64,000 bases of DNA, from the NCBI GenBank assembly GCA_025558095.1, contig JAIVFI010000009.1, forward strand, positions 434,001-498,000, read 5' to 3'. Within the stretch, counting starts at the first letter, position 1, and each line of letters begins with the position of its first letter. The position numbers and the translations under genes were made by a program. Positions 22,244-34,506 of this stretch are shown in pieces. The notes under the pieces were generated by a model. That model saw only the letters and a list, made by a program, of their open reading frames with translations, did no database searches and was not told where the DNA came from. The DNA is from Hyaloraphidium curvatum. Its lineage: Eukaryota > Monoblepharomycota > Hyaloraphidiomycetes > Hyaloraphidiales > Hyaloraphidiaceae.

Positions 22244-23653
22244 TCAGAGAAAGTACTCTATCGGCGGCTTCTTGGCCGGCAGACCCCGCGCCTCCTGCCG
22301 GTGGAAAGCAGTAGTGCATTAGGGGGCGCACGAAGGTCCACATGGACACACGACCGACCTGTGGGGCTGCGTCAAAGGTTATGTAGTTCGTCTTGAGGTT
22401 CTCGTCAAGCTGGAGGATGGCCGCGACGTTACCGCACCTGATCGCGCCGGCCAACGTCAGCAATCGAAGACGATACCACCGACGAAGATCGTCCACCTGT
22501 AGCAATAGTTTGGTGCCGACCAGACCGTCACGATCGTGTCGTTGAACATGGTCTTGTAGCCCTCCATCACCAGCTGGTGAGCGCGAGCGATCAAGTCCAG
22601 GTTGTTCTGCTGCGTGAACTGCAGCGGCCGCGACAGGCAGGTGAGATGGTCAAGTCTCACCACTCGGGCGTCAAGTCGACCCACTGCAGCTACCACGTCG
22701 CCGCCAAACAGGTACCCCGCACCGCGCGGGCTCAGGCCCCACCCTTCAATCTCTGCGGATATCGTCCCGATGAGATTCCGCGGGCAATACAGAATGGCAA
22801 ACCAGCCTGCCCACCGTCGGGGTCCGACCAAAGCAAGTCGCACATGGCGCCGTCGTGCGGCACCTCCTGCTTTCTGTCGATGGTGCGGATCTGGTTGCGA
22901 CCGATGCCTTTGCGTCAGCCCGCTCCGCGGGACGCAACGTGCAAGACGCGATGCCTGCCTGATCCAGGGTGTTGATGGAAGGCGACAGCCCGCCGTGGAC
23001 ACAGAACACGCGGTCGTCCACGATGGCCGACAAGCTCAGGTAGTCGAAGATCTCGCAGCAGTACCGCCACACATTGACCGAGCCGTACTTCCTCAAGCAC
23101 TCGTCGTAGAAACCGTAGACCTGGGTGATTTGCCTGCTCTCGTGGTTCCCTCGGACCAAGGTGATGCGGTCCGGATACCGGACCTGGGCAATGAGGAGCC
23201 GTCAGACCGAGGTCTGGACGGCCAAAAGTGAGGCGCCCACTTTCAATGCCAGCAGGAGCAGAAAGGTCTCGACGCTGTAGAAGCCGCGATCCACAAAGTC
23301 GCCTACCCCGGAAGCGGGACGGTCAGGTCTGTGGACCAAAGGCCCCGTGCCACGCCATGACAATCACCCATGAACAGGTAGTTGGTGTCGGGGCACTGAC
23401 CGCCGACCTTGAACAGTTCCTTCAGGTCGTAGAACTGTCCATGAATGTCCCCGCAGATCTGCAAGGCCCCAGCTTAGCCTAGTCCGCCTCCCAGCTCCTT
23501 GGGCCGTACGGTGACGGGAGCATCGACTCGCTGGACGTTGCTCTCCTCCAGAAGGATCTCTCGGGCCTTATGGCAAAGCTCCTTGACCTCGGCCTCCTTT
23601 ATGATTTCGCAGCGGAAGAGCTGCTCGATGATCTGGTCCAGGTCGCCCCCCAT
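22244..23653 (-). CDS. PPP4C: Protein phosphatase 4 catalytic subunit (PPP family)
   Basis: Metal-dependent Ser/Thr phosphatase of the PP2A/PP4/PP6 group. The start is ATG at 23653, giving [20 protein letters not shown] as in other PP4c proteins. Seen across short exons: [34 protein letters not shown] (phosphatase signature), [57 protein letters not shown]. Joining the last intron (acceptor CCACCGGCAG) gives [20 protein letters not shown]-stop; the YFL end is where PP2A-type enzymes are carboxymethylated. The PP4-like N-terminus and tail favour PP4 over PP2A. Exon edges in the middle were not all resolved. Confidence 0.92.
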
Positions 23654-23838
23654 GGCCGCGGCACGATGCGGCCGCTCCCGGGAGCAGCGATGCCGCTCGG
23701 TAGCTGGGCGATGCGCCTCGCGCGGTGTGAGGGCGCAGGTCCAGTGGGTCGAGAGTGAAAGTCGTCGTCTGTCCGCAGTCGTCACGACAGCCGCCCGCGC
23801 GCGGCAAACCCGATCCAGCTCATGTTGGGGGCCGAACA

Positions 23839-25085
23839 ATGTTGGCTCCGCCGCCAAAAGTGCTCTCTTCCACCGATGCCTTTGCCGGCTGCCTCGCCCT
23901 GGGGCTGAGCTTCGTCGGTTCCCTCTACGTGGGACGCCCGTCGGTTGGGCGGGCTCCGCTCCCCCGGAGCCACCCCAGCGTGATCAGACACCGCATCAAG
24001 GCGGTCATCTGCGTCTCTTTTGTTGCGCCTGCTGTACCGCTCGGCCTGCTGTATGTGCGGGGCGCGTTCGCCAATGCGAGGGTGGGAACGACAGCGCCGT
24101 CTCCGCGACGAGGGCTAAGGGCTGCTTGAGGACAGACCGCCGAGGAAGCGCTGAGGATGGCATTGCCGTGGTTTGGGTTGGCAAGAAGTAACGCGTCTAT
24201 CTGGATTGTTGCGGCCCCGGTGGCGAAAGCCGCATCGCTGTACTTGGGACCCCTGGTCGAGGCGTTACTGGACTCCTCCAGAGGGGTGTTGAGCGTGCTG
24301 CCGCGCGAGCTGCTGCCGAGCAAGGCCCCAGACCTGTTGTTCGTGAGGAACTGCGTCGTGGTCAGTGATGTGTCTTGGCAGACCGTCGGAGCCCGGCCAA
24401 TACGGTACCTCCGTGCCCGTTCCCGCCACCTTCAAGGCTCCGATTGCCGAGGAATGGGTGTTCCGCGCAAACATTATTCCGCTGTTCCTGGCCGCGGGCT
24501 TCTCGCGAGCCGCCATCGTGGCGATTGTGCCGCTGTTCTTTGGCATCGGTGAGCGAGGAAAGAACACTCCCACAAGTGATCGATCGAGCTAGTACTTGTA
24601 CAGCACATCTACATCACCTCTTGGAAGCTTTTCGAGCCCAATCCGTCACTGGGGAACGAACCAGCGTCATTCTCGCGCAGACAGGTAACTGCGTACGAGT
24701 TGGCGCGATCGATACCTTACTCATCGGCGCATCGACGCACCGTACTCATACTTGCGCGATCCAGGATTCCAGTTTGGGTACACCACCGTTTTCGGGTGCT
24801 GGTCGACGTATTGGCTGCTTCGCACCGGTACGCGGTTCGCCGTAGGCTCGGCAGCGCTTTCGACCGAGCAGTTCGCTTCCTAGGGAACATAGGCGCCATC
24901 ATCTGCTGCCACGCGATCTGCAACTACATGGGATTCCCGCAGGTCGCGATTTCCGGAACGGAAACACCCTTGTGGAAGAAGGGTACGCATGCGTCGCTGG
25001 GCTTGGCTGATGAGTCTCACCGTGATCTGCAGCCCTCTTGGCAGCTTCGTACCTCGTTGGTATGGTGTCGTTCTTCAGCGCCTGA
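23839..25085 (+). CDS. RCE1: CAAX prenyl protease 2 (RCE1/CPBP family)
   Basis: ER-membrane glutamate protease that removes the -AAX tripeptide from prenylated proteins. The exon near 24430 encodes [21 protein letters not shown], containing the catalytic EExxxR motif. A short intron (donor GTGAGC near 24549) leads to [16 protein letters not shown] with the conserved His, and a later exon gives [21 protein letters not shown], the third motif. Removing an intron that starts GTACGC (about 24985) gives a final hydrophobic [17 protein letters not shown] and a stop at 25083-25085. Several membrane segments are seen. The start was chosen at MLAPPPK (23839), 60 bases before a hydrophobic stretch. ELP4 starts only 61 bp downstream. 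Confidence 0.87.
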
Positions 25086-25146
25086 GTCCCAAGGGATGGT
25101 CGGGACTCGCGGTGACACTGCCGCTCTCTGCCGCCGCCGGCGAAAC

Positions 25147-26656
25147 ATGTCCTCGTTCAAGCGCCGCGTCCAGCCCGGTTCCGGGGGCGATGTACCCCGT
25201 GCACCGCCGGGATCGCGCGTTCTGCCGCATACGGGCCAGGTAGTGGTGTCGAGCGGAGTCGATGCGCTCGACGACGTCGCCGGCGGCGGGTTCCCGCTAG
25301 GGTCGCTCGTCCTCCTGAAGCAAGACCGCGGAACTGGCTATGCCAACCTCGTTCTGCGGTACTTTGCAGCGCAAGGCCTTGTAGACCGTCATGCTATTGT
25401 GGCGGCAGCTCCGGAAGCCGTTCCTGGCGCGTTTTGTCGGTCCTTGCCGAAGCCCGTCGACGGGCAACGGGGGACTGGAACTGGCGATGAAGATGGAGGC
25501 TCGTACAATTCGCCCGGCCACGGACCGGCTGGAGCATCGGACGCGAATGGCGAGGACGCGGACAACCTCAGGATCGCGTGGCGTTACAAACCCGTGGCAC
25601 GGTTCTCGACCGAGGCAGTGGCCGACGGTTCCGGAAAGGTCGCATCCCGCGCCAAGACAGGTACATGCGCGTTCCCAGTTGCCCATTCCCCCGCATGACG
25701 CCTGCTGCGCAGTGTCCTTTGGAGCGACTGCCTCGGAACCATCACCCGCGCGATCGGCTGCCGTCTTCGACGTTACAAAGACGTGGAGCGATGCCGTGGA
25801 ATCCTACCCGGACGATCTCATCCACAGCATCGGGCTCCATTGCAGCACCCTGGATGAGGATTCAAAGGAGTTTCCCGGTCCGTGGGCCGCCGCTCTGCGC
25901 GACATCGCGAGTACACTGGAACGCCTCCGGTGAGAGCGCGAAGGGGCATTCTCTTCCAACGGCACCGACACGCCGCCGGACCAGAGAAACACATCCGCAC
26001 AGAGTTATCCGAGTTTGTCTGCCGGACTTGGGCGCGCCGTCTTCTCGTCTGCGGCTGAGAAGCCCTACAGACGTGGGGGTTATCGGAGCCATCCGCTGCT
26101 CGCATCTCAATTCCCTGTGCAGTTCACCATGGCGGTCCGTTTTCTGGTATCCTTGAAGCATAATATTCGCCGCAGCTCGGCAGTTTGTGTCGTCACCATG
26201 GACACGCACGCGTTTGGCGGCGTGCACGGCAGGGGAGACAATAGTTCCGTCCAGCGGCTTGCGAGGTGTTGTGACGCGGTTTTCGAGCTCGAGTCTTTCG
26301 CGGGTGAGGTGGAACAGCTGTACCGGCGAGCAGCATGTCTAATGCGTCGTTCATTGCCAGGATCGGTCATGGGAAGCAAATCTCCGTATGCCGAGGAGTT
26401 TCACGGACTTTTCCTTGTCGAGCGCATGTTCCGAAACGAGCTCCTGGCACACACGTCCCGAATATCCGAGGCGGGCCTCGCAAGCCTCGGGTTCAAGGCC
26501 AGGCGCAAGGCTTTCTCCATTCTCTCGGTCCACCTCCCTCCGGAGTCCGCCGGGACTGGTGCGGGTGAGGGCGGGGAGCCGCCTAGAGCATCGCGGGTGC
26601 CAAAGCATGAGAACCAGCCCTTGAGCACAGCAAAGATACATGACATCGACTTCTGA
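25147..26656 (+). CDS. ELP4: Elongator complex subunit 4
   Basis: RecA-like fold subunit of the Elp4-6 ring of Elongator, acting in tRNA wobble-uridine modification. It begins MSSFKRRVQPG; then VVVSSGVDALDDVAGGGFPL and GSLVLLKQDRGTGYANLVLR correspond to the family's ISSGI..LD..LGGG...GSL..L.ED block (the P-loop is degenerate, as usual), followed by NLRIAWRYKP. Later exons give FDVTKTWSDAVESYP, VIRVCLPDLGAPS, SSAVCVVTMDTHAF, CCDAVFELESFAG, YAEEFHGLFLVER and the end HDIDF. Frame changes between these blocks are explained by short introns. Order and content match ELP4. Confidence 0.9.
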
Positions 26657-26704
26657 GCGAGAGCGTTGGTATCGTAAGGGTATAAGGCCTAGTTCGGCCG
26701 CCGG

Positions 26705-27549
26705 CTATTCGTCCAGCACGAACTGTGAAGCCCATTGCCCGATGTACGGTATCTCGTACTGGTGTAGATCTGGCGTGTTTGCCCCAAGAAAGGCCTGGTA
26801 GCTGCGGCAGGGAACGTGTCGACTCGCGTCCCGAGGGGGCTCACAACATGGCACCCACGATAGGAAGGCGATGCAGATGAGATCAAAAGCAAACAGCATC
26901 CACGACAAGACGCTGGAGATGAATTGCAGGACTGTGGGAACGTCTTGTCAGGCGAGACGCCGAGGTACCGGGCATCACGAACCAAAGTGCAGGAGAACAA
27001 GCCCCAGGAAGAAGATTGAAGATTGGTAGGCATGAAACCTCACGTAGTTTGATCGTGTCTCGCTTTTGCCAGAGTTCCGGTTCCAATGAGCGAGCAGGCG
27101 ATTGCGCGATTCGAAGCAGGGTTCCGTCCCGGGCACAATCCGTCAGCATCGTGCGGACGGGAGCTGGCCGAAAAGGCACGCACAACATCAGGAAGAAGAC
27201 GCCAGAGACGCAACCGAGGACATAGCAGAGAGCTGTAGGCCGTGAGGTCGCGTGAGCCTCCAACAGGCGGTCCAACGCATGCTGCGCCGCACCTGCTTCG
27301 ATGTCAAGGCGAATGGGCAGGGACGTCTCGAATCTTCGTCGTCCAAGGAAGAGTGAGAAGGTTGCTTCTCAATTGGGCCCGGTCTTCCCACCGGGCCGGG
27401 TCCAGGGCGGCCCCCGGTATGGGCACCGAGACGATTCTGTCCTCCTCGAAGGAGCTTTGCGAGGCTGACGGCCCGGGCCGCAGCAAAGAAGGCTCATCGT
27501 CCTGATACGGCGCGAATGCCCCGGCGTACGCCGAACTGGAAGATGCCAT
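26705..27549 (-). CDS. Small multi-span membrane protein, UPF0132/DUF4870-like
   Basis: The start MASSSSAYAGAFAPYQDD is followed by a soluble N-terminus. After an intron with donor GTGGGA (phase 2) come RFETSLPIRLDIEAG, a helix CYVLGCVSGVFFLMLC, then YVRFHAYQSSIFFLGLVLL and SWMLFAFDLICIAFLSW, and a final exon ending YEIPYIGQWASQFVLDE. The YVLG...GVxFL helix followed by YVRFHAYQS is the hallmark of UPF0132-type membrane proteins, whose function is unknown. At least three introns are required to join the blocks. Family assignment rests on memory of the motif. Confidence 0.65.
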
Positions 27550-27621
27550 CGCGTCGCCGGGTCGTGATGTCTTGCTTCAGTCGACCACACCCGCCGTTGC
27601 AAAAACCGCTACTCGAGGGAA

Positions 27622-28993
<1,372 letters not shown>

Positions 28994-29049
28994 ATGTCTT
29001 TGCATACCACCGGGCACTTGTATCACAAGAATACACGTCAACGGCACGA

Positions 29050-30324
29050 CTAGACCGCCATGGGGCGGCGATGGTGCGCCTCGACCATCCGCCGCAGCCT
29101 CCACGCCGCCTCGTCCAAGTTTCGCCCGTATTTTGACGACACGGGAATCACCTCGCAACCTGCCACCCGGAACAGCTCCTCGAAGTTCGCCTTTGCAATG
29201 GGCACCACGTCCGCCTTGTTGGCAATCACCAGGCTCGGCCGCGAGACCATGTCGCGGTCGTAGGACCGGAGCTCGTCCCGGAGGAGGGCGAGGTCATCCC
29301 AGGGCCTGGCACCCGAGACGTCGACGACAAAGGCGAGGATGCTGGCCCGCTCGAGGTGCTTGAGGAACGTTCGCCCCAGCCCCACCCCGCGGTGCGCGCC
29401 CCGGATCAGGCCCGGGATGTCCACGATCTTGACCTGCGCGCTGTCCGGGTAGTCGATCGCGGCAATGTAGGGCGTGAGCGTGGTGAACGGGTAGGCAGCG
29501 ACCTTTGATTTCGCGTTGGTAACGGCGCAGATGAAGCTCGACTTGCCGGCGTTGGGCAGGCCGACGAGGCCGACGTCCGAGATGGTCTTGAAGTCCATCT
29601 CGAGCACGAACGCGTCCCCCGGATAGCCCCGTTCGCAGAACCGCGGACCGGGTATGTCCTTGGACGCGAAAAAGGTGTTGCCCCGGCCTCCGGCGCCCCC
29701 GCGCGCCGCCAGGACCGGCTCGCCTGGACGGAGGATGTCGACCGCCGTCCACTCGGTCTCGAGCCTCGCGTTTTCCTCTCGTATACGGCCCCTGACCTTG
29801 TCCCACAGCATTTTCTTCCTGTCCTCGCGCGGGAAGTAGCCTCCCGAGAGCCGCAGCCGCTCCGCCAGCCGCTCGTCGAGCTCGTCCTCGGACAGCTCGC
29901 GGAACGCGGGGGCGTCCATGGCGGGAAAGTCGGGGTCCGGCCGCCGGCGCACGGACGTGCCCAGGGGCACGGGGACGTAGACCGGACGCGGCACGGTGCC
30001 GTGCTTGTGCTGGCCCTGGCCGGCGCTGCCGGGTGCGCCGCGGTAGACGGGGCTCAGGTGGCGGAGGCACGACTCCTCGGCGGTGCCCACGAGGTACACG
30101 TGGCCGCCCACGCCGCCGCTGCCGCCGTCCGGCGGGCCCATCGGCACGCCGCGGTCCCTGTGGAAGCTCGCGCAGCCGTCGCCGCCGCGGCCGCCGAAGA
30201 CGTGCACGCGCAGCGCGTCGACGAAGCCGCGGGTCTGCTGCCGGCCCCGGCACGACAGCACCCGAGGGCGCACGATCGCGGCCCCGAGGTTTGGCAGTGC
30301 TCCGGGCGCGCCCAGCCGCAGCAT
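29050..30324 (-). CDS. Obg-family GTPase, probably mitochondrial (MTG2-like)
   Basis: Single exon of 424 residues, a ribosome-assembly GTPase. The first 35 residues ([20 protein letters not shown]...) are basic and Ala/Leu-rich, like a mitochondrial presequence. Then comes the Gly-rich Obg fold ([33 protein letters not shown]), followed by the G domain: [10 protein letters not shown] (G1), a PFTT switch (G2), [14 protein letters not shown] (G3), IANKADVV (G4) and VSSKYG (G5). It is convergent with Ran (56 bp apart) and head-to-head with KARI. Confidence 0.93.
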   Translation of the reverse strand: MLRLGAPGALPNLGAAIVRPRVLSCRGRQQTRGFVDALRVHVFGGRGGDGCASFHRDRGVPMGPPDGGSGGVGGHVYLVGTAEESCLRHLSPVYRGAPGSAGQGQHKHGTVPRPVYVPVPLGTSVRRRPDPDFPAMDAPAFRELSEDELDERLAERLRLSGGYFPREDRKKMLWDKVRGRIREENARLETEWTAVDILRPGEPVLAARGGAGGRGNTFFASKDIPGPRFCERGYPGDAFVLEMDFKTISDVGLVGLPNAGKSSFICAVTNAKSKVAAYPFTTLTPYIAAIDYPDSAQVKIVDIPGLIRGAHRGVGLGRTFLKHLERASILAFVVDVSGARPWDDLALLRDELRSYDRDMVSRPSLVIANKADVVPIAKANFEELFRVAGCEVIPVSSKYGRNLDEAAWRLRRMVEAHHRRPMAV

Positions 30325-30421
30325 TTGAACGGAGTTGATGACTCGGTCTGCCAGCTGCCCAAGTCAACCCCTTGGCATTTGTTTACCCCTGCCTCGACGC
30401 CTGCTTTTGTCGTCTGCCACC
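30325..30421. promoter_or_regulatory. 97-bp divergent promoter region (Obg / KARI)
   Basis: Only 97 bp separate the two divergent start codons. Both products have mitochondrial-type presequences, so a shared bidirectional promoter is likely. No specific element was recognised. Confidence 0.5.
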
Positions 30422-31867
30422 ATGTCGTCGACCCGCGCCGCCCGCATCGTCCGCGTGCTCAATGCCGCCGCGCCCGCGCGCACGGCGCCCGCGCAGGCCG
30501 CGCGCATGTCGACCGCCGCGGTGATGCCGCGCCCGGCCCGCGCCACCCGCGCTGCACCCGCGCCGGCCCTCAGCGTGCGTGGCCGCTGAGCCCGCCCGTA
30601 CAACGCCTCACCCCCCCGCAGCTCGTGCAGGCGCGCGGCGTCAAGTACCTCGACTTCGGCGGCACCAAGGAGGTCGTGTACGAGCGCGCAGACTTCCCCA
30701 AGGCCAAGCTGCAGGAGATGTTCGGCAAGGACACCTTCGGCGTGATCGGCTACGGCACCCAGGGCCGCGCACAGGCCCTCAACCTCCGCGACAACGGCAT
30801 GAAGATCATCGTCGGCCTGCGCGAGGGCGGCTCGTCGTGGGAAAAGGCCATCAGCGACGGCTTCGTGCCCGGCGAGACGCTCTTCTCCATCCCCTCGGCC
30901 GCCGAGAAGGCCAGCATCGTCATGTACCTGCTGTCGGACGCCGGCCAGAAGGAGAACTGGAACACCATCAAGCCGTTCGTGACCAAGGGCAAGACCCTGT
31001 ACTTCTCGCACGGCTTCTCGATCGTCTTCTCGGACCAGACCGGCATCGTGCCCCCCAAGTGCGTTCCCGTTTCGTGCGGCCGCGTTTCCTGGCGCTGACG
31101 ATGCCCCGCAGGGACGTGGACGTCGTTCTTGCCGCCCCCAAGGGCTCCGGCACCACCGTCCGCCGTCTGTTCCTCGAGGGCCGCGGCATCAACTCGTCGG
31201 TGGCCGTCTGGCAGGACTTTTCGGGCAACGCCAAGGAGAGGGCGTTCGGCATCGGTGTCGCCATCGGCTCCGGCTACCTGTACGAGGTGGGATCGGCCGC
31301 ATCCTAGGCCCGCGGAAGCCGGCTCACGCCTGATCCCCCCCCCCCGCAGACCACCTTCCAGAAGGAGGTCTACTCCGACCTGACGGGCGAGCGCGGCATC
31401 CTCATGGGCGCCATCCAGGGCTTCTTCCGCGCGCAGTACGACGTGCTCCGCGCCAAGGGCCACTCGCCCTCGGAGGCCTTCAACGAGACCGTGGAGGAGG
31501 CCACCCAGTCCCTGTACCCGCTCATCGGCGAGAACGGCATGGACTGGATGTACGCCAACTGCTCGACCACCGCGCAGAGGGGTGCCCTCGACTGGTGGAA
31601 GAAGTTCTACGACTGCAGCAAGCCCGTGTTCCAGGAGCTGTACAACGAGGTCGAGAACGGGAACGAGACCCGCAGGACCCTGACCGTCAACTCCAAGCCC
31701 GACTACAAGCAGTCGCTCGAGAACGAGCTGCGCCAGATTCGCGAGAGCGAGATGTGGCGGTGGGTTTCGCGCGCCGGCGTCGCGCCTCGGTCGGCTTCTG
31801 ACTACATCCTCCCACCAGTGCGGGCGTCACCGTGCGGAGCCTGCGTCCCGAGCGTGCCGGGAAGTAA
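30422..31867 (+). CDS. ILV5: Ketol-acid reductoisomerase, fungal-type class I, mitochondrial
   Basis: Catalyses the second common step of valine, leucine and isoleucine synthesis. MSSTRAARIVRVLNAAAPAR begins a long Arg/Ala presequence. The exons joined over introns of about 50-70 nt give VKYLDFGGTKEVVYERADF, GVIGYGTQGRAQALNLRDNG (NADPH-binding Rossmann), GKTLYFSHGFSIVF, KDVDVVLAAPKGSGTTVRR, RGINSSVAVWQD, then in the KARI C-domain GERGILMGAIQGFFRAQYD, SEAFNETVEEATQSLYPLIG and STTAQRGALDW. The last exon ends VRSLRPERAGK-stop, resembling the fungal Ilv5 end. Length and motifs fit the short class I fungal enzyme and not the long plant form. Confidence 0.95.
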
Positions 31868-32040
31868 GGGACCCTCTTTCCGAAATTCGCCTCTTAGATT
31901 GCTGGGTGGAGCAAACAGCTTGGACGGCATCTGTACCGCATGAACACGATGGCTGGTGTATGTAAAGAGCTTTGTGGTATCGTCACGATCCGCGCTCAGC
32001 TGTAGCGTTTAAATCCGTCTCGTCCGTCCGCACCCTCGCC

Positions 32041-34245
32041 TCAGGAAGATTTTCCGTGGAAAGTATCGACCACCGCCAGACTCTGCTCGCCCGACTGCAC
32101 CGCACCCAGCACGCCGACCAGCATGGCAAACAGAAGCAGCCCAGTCGCCCCACTGCTGACTATCTTCTCCACCCTGCGCTTCTTCGCCTCCACCGCTGCG
32201 TTCGTCCCCAGCGGGGACGTCGAGGGCCAAATAAGGTCCATGAAGCACGAAAAGGCGTGCGCACCGTCCAGCCGGTACGCGGGTATCATGTTGAGGAAGG
32301 TAAGCGCGGCAGATAGCGAGATGAGGTGGCTGAGGGAGCGGTTCGTCGGTCAGCGACGAGCTCAACAAGAGAGCAGCACCCTGGCCGAAACTCACTGGAG
32401 GAACATCTCGATCGCCGCCGGCAAGGTGACCGGGAGGACGGCGTACTTGGGAAACAGCGTGCCGACGGACACCGCCTCCCAAACCTCCCGCGGGTCCCCC
32501 AGGAACATCACCTCGCGCAGCGGCGGCTCGTGCTCCGAGTGCCGCACCTTGGCGGCGGGCTTCGCGTTCACCCCGACCAGCTTATCCTTGACCCACAGGC
32601 TGATCAGCCTCACGTGTGGGTTGGGGATGAAGGGGGTCATGCACTGGCCCCCGCCAAACGCCGTGCAGTTGGTCTTGCCGTCCGTGCACGTCACGGCGAG
32701 GGACCGCAGGTTGTGCAGCGACGAGCAGGCGGCCTGGCCGGCGGGCAGCCGCACCAGCTCCGCGTTGTCGGTCCTGTCGACCGAGCCCATCGCGTTGACG
32801 AGCATCGATGTCCGTTCGAACCACGAAGCGGTCCGGTTGCCCAGCCCCTTGTGGCTGAGCTCAGAGTGCACCGCCGTGTAGGGATGGTCGGCCTCCCACT
32901 TCAGGAGCAGTTCCCGGTTCCAGAAGCACTGGAACTGGGTATCGGAGAGCGGGTGTTCGTACGAGATGTTGCAGCAGTCGAGCGGGTTCCCTGCCGACAC
33001 GTCAGCGCGGGGACCTAAAACCCAGTATCAATTGGTTTACCTTCGATCTCGCTCCTGGGCACGCAGTAGGACGTTTCTATCGACGTCCTGTTCTTCAAGC
33101 TTTGCCTCAGCGCGTTCTCCCAAGTCTCCTCGTCGTAGACCTTCGTGTCCCCTATGCGCGCCACCACGCTTCCGGGAAGGACGTGCCCATGAAGCGGGGA
33201 GCCTTCCTCGACCTGCATGACCACCAGGCCGTCCGCCACCTCTCCGACGGTTGTGTAGCCCCACTTCATGGTGACTGGCAGCGAGTTGAGCAGGAGGAAT
33301 CCAAAGGCAAAGAGCACGATGTTGTGCCACGCGCCGGCGCAGATGACGCGCAGTTGCCGGAAGGGGTGAAGGAGGTGGAGGGTGTGGGAATCGAGGTTGA
33401 CGTAGGCTCCCGGGTACATGAGAAAGACAAAGAATCCAAAGGAGTGGAGAGGAATCCGTTCGATGGCCGCGGCGACCGCGTGTCCCGCCTCATGGACGAG
33501 CGCTGCAATGAAAACGGCGATGAGGTAGTACCAAATCTGCGAGAGAGGGAGGTTGACGCCCGGAATCTGCGAGCAGCGAACGTTGAGACTCCCAAATCTC
33601 CCCGGGGCAGCGGCGCGCGGGATAGCCCACCACCGTGACCAGAAACTGCCCCTTTCTCCCGGCCCATTCGGCAAAGTCCATATCGTACTCGTCCGCCGCG
33701 TGCCCGGCCTTGGCGCTTTCTGCGGCGGCGTCCCCGAGGAACATGCTTTGGACGATCCGTATGCTGCCGAGCAGTAGCAGCGGGCCCGAGAGCAGCATCG
33801 TGAGGATTCCAAAGAGCACGCCCACGGAGAACCATATCTGGCGACGTTTTCAGGGTGAGCGGTTGGTGGGACGGTCCCAACGGGTGTCGCACGGACCTGC
33901 AGGAACCGGGTGTACTTGCTCCCGAGCGAGAGAAACGTCTCGTTGAGCGACGTCGTCGTGTAGCGCAGGTGGCCGAACGACAGCTCGGTGTAGTGCGTGG
34001 TCCCTGGCACCGTCGCTCCGGGGGCAATGACGCCGACGGGCGACGCCGTCGCCTTCCCGAAGAGGTACTCGTACTGTGCGGGCTGCCACCGACCGTTAGC
34101 TCCGCAGGCCCAACCTCGGGCGGGCAAACGCGATCCGTACCGCCAGGTGCCTGTAGAGCCACGAGACGGCGTACACGAAGCCCCAAGTTATCGCGACTCC
34201 CACAGCCAGGCGGCCGACCGGCGCGAGAACGTGCCACGGGAACAT
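32041..34245 (-). CDS. Site-2 protease (MBTPS2-like intramembrane zinc protease)
   Basis: Cleaves membrane-bound transcription factors within the bilayer. Start MFPWHVLAPVGRLAVGVAIT is a first membrane segment. Later exons give VGVLFGILTMLLSGPLLLLG, then IAALVHEAGHAVAAAIERIP with the HExxH zinc motif, and FGFFVFLMYPGAYVNL. A PDZ-like region follows (DGLVVMQVEEGSPLHG...VLPGSVVARIGD), then a Cys-rich lumenal segment (PLDCCNISYEHP, RSLAVTCTDGKTNC). The last exon has LTFLNMIPAYRLDGAHA, carrying the second zinc-ligand motif (LDG). A 50-nt intron (GTAAAC...CTGAC...GGCAG) joins SEIEG to NPLDCC. Targets in this organism are unknown. Confidence 0.92.
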
Positions 34246-34506
34246 GGCTCCGCTCCTTTAGCCCAGTCCTCCAGGGACCGCAGACACAGAGTCCTCAGGC
34301 GGCCGAACGAACCGAAATGACCCGCAGCTGTTGATCCGCGCCCCGCAGGGCCGGACTGGTCCTCGCTCTTCAGCGAACACTCGGGACTCAAGCTAGTTTT
34401 GCTCGCGTGTCCTCGTCCCCGATCAGCGGTCGCGCGCGGGCTCGGGGCCCCACCGATCACGCACATCCCACCGATCTGCAGACCCCTGCTCGCCGATTCC
34501 CCGGAG

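Noticed and set aside
32009-32482. Independent minus-strand gene in the other frame across the S2P end
   Set aside because: The S2P last exon with LDG motif explains the region; the overlapping frame is a shadow in GC-rich DNA.
33000-33033. A 26-nt intron in the S2P gene (GTAAAC...TTTTAG)
   Set aside because: A later AG gives a 50-nt intron with a CTGAC branch site in the same phase, matching the other introns here.
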